Of a DNA stretch of 60,277 bases, positions 58,688 to 60,277 are shown one piece after another. The notes below the pieces were generated by a model. It was given only the letters and a program-made list of their open reading frames with translations, was not told the DNA's origin and ran no database searches. The DNA comes from a virus. The position numbers and the translations under genes were made by a program. Location: IMG/VR virus record IMGVR_UViG_3300045954_000073, positions 1-60,277 of that record; one strand, written 5' to 3'. The stretch's first letter is position 1. Each line of letters starts with the position of its first letter.

Positions 58688-58717
58688 TCACCTACTGATA
58701 AATTCATCAGTAGGTGA
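58688..58717. repeat. Dispersed palindrome, covarying copy after the fibre gene
   Basis: Perfect 12-bp arms TCACCTACTGAT/ATCAGTAGGTGA around AAATTC. The arms differ from those at 5013 and 42021 but remain fully paired, so the stem, not the exact sequence, is kept. Confidence 0.88.
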
Positions 58718-58830
58718 GAATTGGGCGAGATATTTTTTGTAAGTGCTACACCAACTGAATTTTACTTTGGAGGAGATAAATACTGGGTGTTATTCTGCTT
58801 GTTGGTGGCAAAGTAGCGAATTAAACAGTT

Positions 58831-59070
58831 ATGAAATCTGAAAAAACCGAAAAACAAAAAAATGATGAGAAAGCTACTAAAGTAGCCTTGGGTTTGACAT
58901 TTTTGATTTTTACTCCGCTATGGTGGTGTTCTCAGCAGCCATCCAAAGAAGCTGACAACGGATGCTATGAAAGGACAGGAGCTGAGATAGGGCGACGAGA
59001 GGGTAATAAACCTCTTAGCAAAAGCGATTTAGAGCAGTATTATCGGGAACTTAGGTATAGATGCGGGTAA
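58831..59070 (+). CDS. Small membrane protein
   Basis: 79 residues with a basic start (KSEKTEKQKNDEKATK), one hydrophobic helix (about 18-34, VALGLTFLIFTPLWWC), and a polar cytoplasmic or periplasmic tail. No family is recognised. It lies in the accessory end of the element; a holin- or exclusion-like role is possible but unsupported. Confidence 0.5.
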   Translation: MKSEKTEKQKNDEKATKVALGLTFLIFTPLWWCSQQPSKEADNGCYERTGAEIGRREGNKPLSKSDLEQYYRELRYRCG

Positions 59071-59075
59071 AGTTC

Positions 59076-59249
59076 TTAAGAATCACCCTTCTCTTGCTTC
59101 TTTAGCTGCTCAATCATAAAACTGAGTTGTGATGACATGGAGCGTTTTTGCTCCTTACAGTATTCTTGGAACCACTCTAAGAGTTCTTGATCTACATAAA
59201 CAGAAATCTTGGGCTTGTTGGTGGCCACGACCATATAGCTAAACTCCAT
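59076..59249 (-). CDS. Ribbon-helix-helix (CopG-like) protein
   Basis: 57 residues from the ATG at 59249, or 52 from the ATG at 59234 (MVVATNKPKISVYVDQ). KPKISVYVDQELLEWFQEYC and SMSSQLSFMIEQLKKQ give a strand plus two helices, the CopG ribbon-helix-helix form found in antitoxins and autorepressors. It is convergent with the small membrane gene and divergent from 59417, with a palindrome over the opposite promoter. No adjacent toxin is evident. Confidence 0.6.
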   Translation of the reverse strand: MEFSYMVVATNKPKISVYVDQELLEWFQEYCKEQKRSMSSQLSFMIEQLKKQEKGDS

Positions 59250-59291
59250 TAACACTGTAACACCTCTAGCTTACTCTTAGATAGAGTTAAA

Positions 59292-59336
59292 GTCAATCTA
59301 AAATAGGTTGACGTGGAGTTACCTTAAAGCTATTAT
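59292..59336 (+). promoter_or_regulatory. Consensus promoter with overlapping operator
   Basis: TTGACG (59308-59313) and TATTAT (59331-59336) are separated by exactly 17 bp and drive toward the gene at 59417. A near-perfect inverted repeat GTCAATCTA-AAA-TAGGTTGAC (59292-59312) covers the -35 box. The adjacent ribbon-helix-helix protein is an obvious candidate repressor. Confidence 0.65.
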
Positions 59337-59416
59337 TATGAATAATAAAAGCGATCGCCCACCGTGGAAAGTTTGCGATCGCCTTCTAAACCCCTTATTT
59401 AAAGGTTCATTTCATT

Positions 59417-60277
59417 ATGACATACACACCTAATCATCTCTCAGGGTTATCACTCCCTGATCTTAAGGTAATTGCTGCTGAAATCAACGCCACGCCCATA
59501 GGCGATAAGCGATGTAAGAAAGTTTGGGTAGCGGCAATTCTTACCAAGCAACCTGTACCCCAAGAGCCAATAGCGCCCAAAACCTGTGCCACTTGTTCTT
59601 ACTACCAGTCACGCAACGATGGTACAGACAAAGGGTGGTGCAACTTATTTAATCAATTTGCTCGTGAGATTTTTACAAAGACTCAGGATTGTATAAATAC
59701 CGCTGAAAACCAAGAACCACAAACAGACGATTACTTGTTCCACGATGAGCAAGTAACAGCCCAATCTAAACTAAAAGAACTCATCAAAGAGCAATCTCTT
59801 CAAGTTACCCGTGAAGAACAAGCCAAGTCCGTTCAGGTGGTCGAGAAACATACTACTGAGTACGGCATCCAATACGTCACCCTGAGCAATGATAACTACT
59901 ATGTTGTCACGCCAGACCACCCGAATCCCAAAGAGCGGTGTGAGTGTGGGGATTGTCACTATCGCGGTGCAAAATGCAAGCACCAAATAGCAGTAGAAAA
60001 TTCTAAGCGTTCTCTCAATCCCCCAATCAATAATTTGTCAGAAGTTGGCAGCATCTATTTTATTGGTGATTTTCTCTTGAGATGTTCTGCCGTTGCCACT
60101 GATGATTACGCCGTTGTTTGGGACGTGTGCGACGGTAACAGTTCAATGGGTAAAATCATGATGGACTATGCCGGCTTTTGGCATAACAGTCAAGGCATTA
60201 GCACCCTTATCACTTCTTACGAAGCAGTAACGGATTTGTGCGAACATGCCCAAATTATTGAGCTAGCAGCTGCATAG
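59417..60277 (+). CDS. SWIM-type zinc-finger protein
   Basis: 286 residues, complete at the window end. It has a CATCSYYQSRN...GWCNLF pair, a charged helical middle (SKLKELIKEQSLQVTREEQA) and a clear SWIM-type motif CECGDCHYRGAKCKHQIAV (about 174-192; CxC...CxH). The N-terminus (LSGLSLPDLKVIAAEINATP) resembles a SAP-like helical hairpin. SWIM proteins bind DNA or partner proteins. Two HIP1 sites lie just before the gene. Confidence 0.62.
   Translation: MTYTPNHLSGLSLPDLKVIAAEINATPIGDKRCKKVWVAAILTKQPVPQEPIAPKTCATCSYYQSRNDGTDKGWCNLFNQFAREIFTKTQDCINTAENQEPQTDDYLFHDEQVTAQSKLKELIKEQSLQVTREEQAKSVQVVEKHTTEYGIQYVTLSNDNYYVVTPDHPNPKERCECGDCHYRGAKCKHQIAVENSKRSLNPPINNLSEVGSIYFIGDFLLRCSAVATDDYAVVWDVCDGNSSMGKIMMDYAGFWHNSQGISTLITSYEAVTDLCEHAQIIELAAA

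Noticed and set aside
1-60277. tRNA genes, rRNA genes, insertion sequences, integrase and attachment sites.
   Set aside because: I looked for TTCGAATC-type T-loops, transposase and tyrosine/serine recombinase motifs and paired direct repeats near the element ends, and saw none I could support.

Overview
The window looks like a siphovirus-type prophage, or plasmid-prophage, of a filamentous heterocyst-type cyanobacterium (Nostocales). The host call rests on the frequent octamer GCGATCGC (HIP1), the moderate A+T content and the general protein style; no rRNA, tRNA or host marker gene is available to refine it. Only the first gene (a Tat-exported flavin amine oxidase, 1-1608) looks like ordinary host DNA. 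No integrase, transposase or attachment site was recognised, so the element's true ends are not established.

Layout. (a) 1.9-5.0 kb: a minus-strand cluster ending in a lambda gpK-like tail-tip peptidase, next to decayed second copies of tail genes M and L and a frameshifted cell-wall enzyme. (b) 5.1-10.9 kb: a minus-strand block with a membrane-anchored FtsK/HerA-type ATPase, a membrane protein, coiled-coil proteins and two HNH-like proteins. (c) 11.3-14.7 kb: small unknown genes, then an XRE-type repressor candidate facing a ribbon-helix-helix gene across an operator-rich gap. (d) 14.8-25.4 kb: the rightward early region. It holds a ParB-like protein, three DNA methyltransferases (one broken), a lambda O-like initiator with an array of six 23-bp repeats inside the gene, and a putative helicase loader. 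(e) 25.5-42 kb: terminase, portal, minor head protein, a 2.4-kb moron island, prohead protease/scaffold, capsid, head completion, tail tube and tail-assembly chaperones with a predicted -1 frameshift. (f) 42-58.7 kb: a 3626-residue tape measure carrying at least four enzyme-like domains, then M, L, I, J and a fibre-like protein. (g) 58.8-60.3 kb: small accessory genes.

How it fits together. The early genes would replicate (O/P-like pair plus iterons), partition (ParB-like) and methylate the DNA. Terminase, portal and protease would build an HK97-fold head. The tape measure and the M/L/K/I/J genes would build a long non-contractile tail.

Three features stand out: the multi-enzyme tape measure, the in-gene iteron array, and a family of short palindromes centred on GAATTC or AAATTC at gene borders throughout the window. 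Several genes are broken by single stop codons or short indels (2.2, 4.0, 4.2, 4.7, 23.3, 24.05, 29.3 and 30.3 kb), so the element seems partly decayed, although most of the head and tail module is intact.
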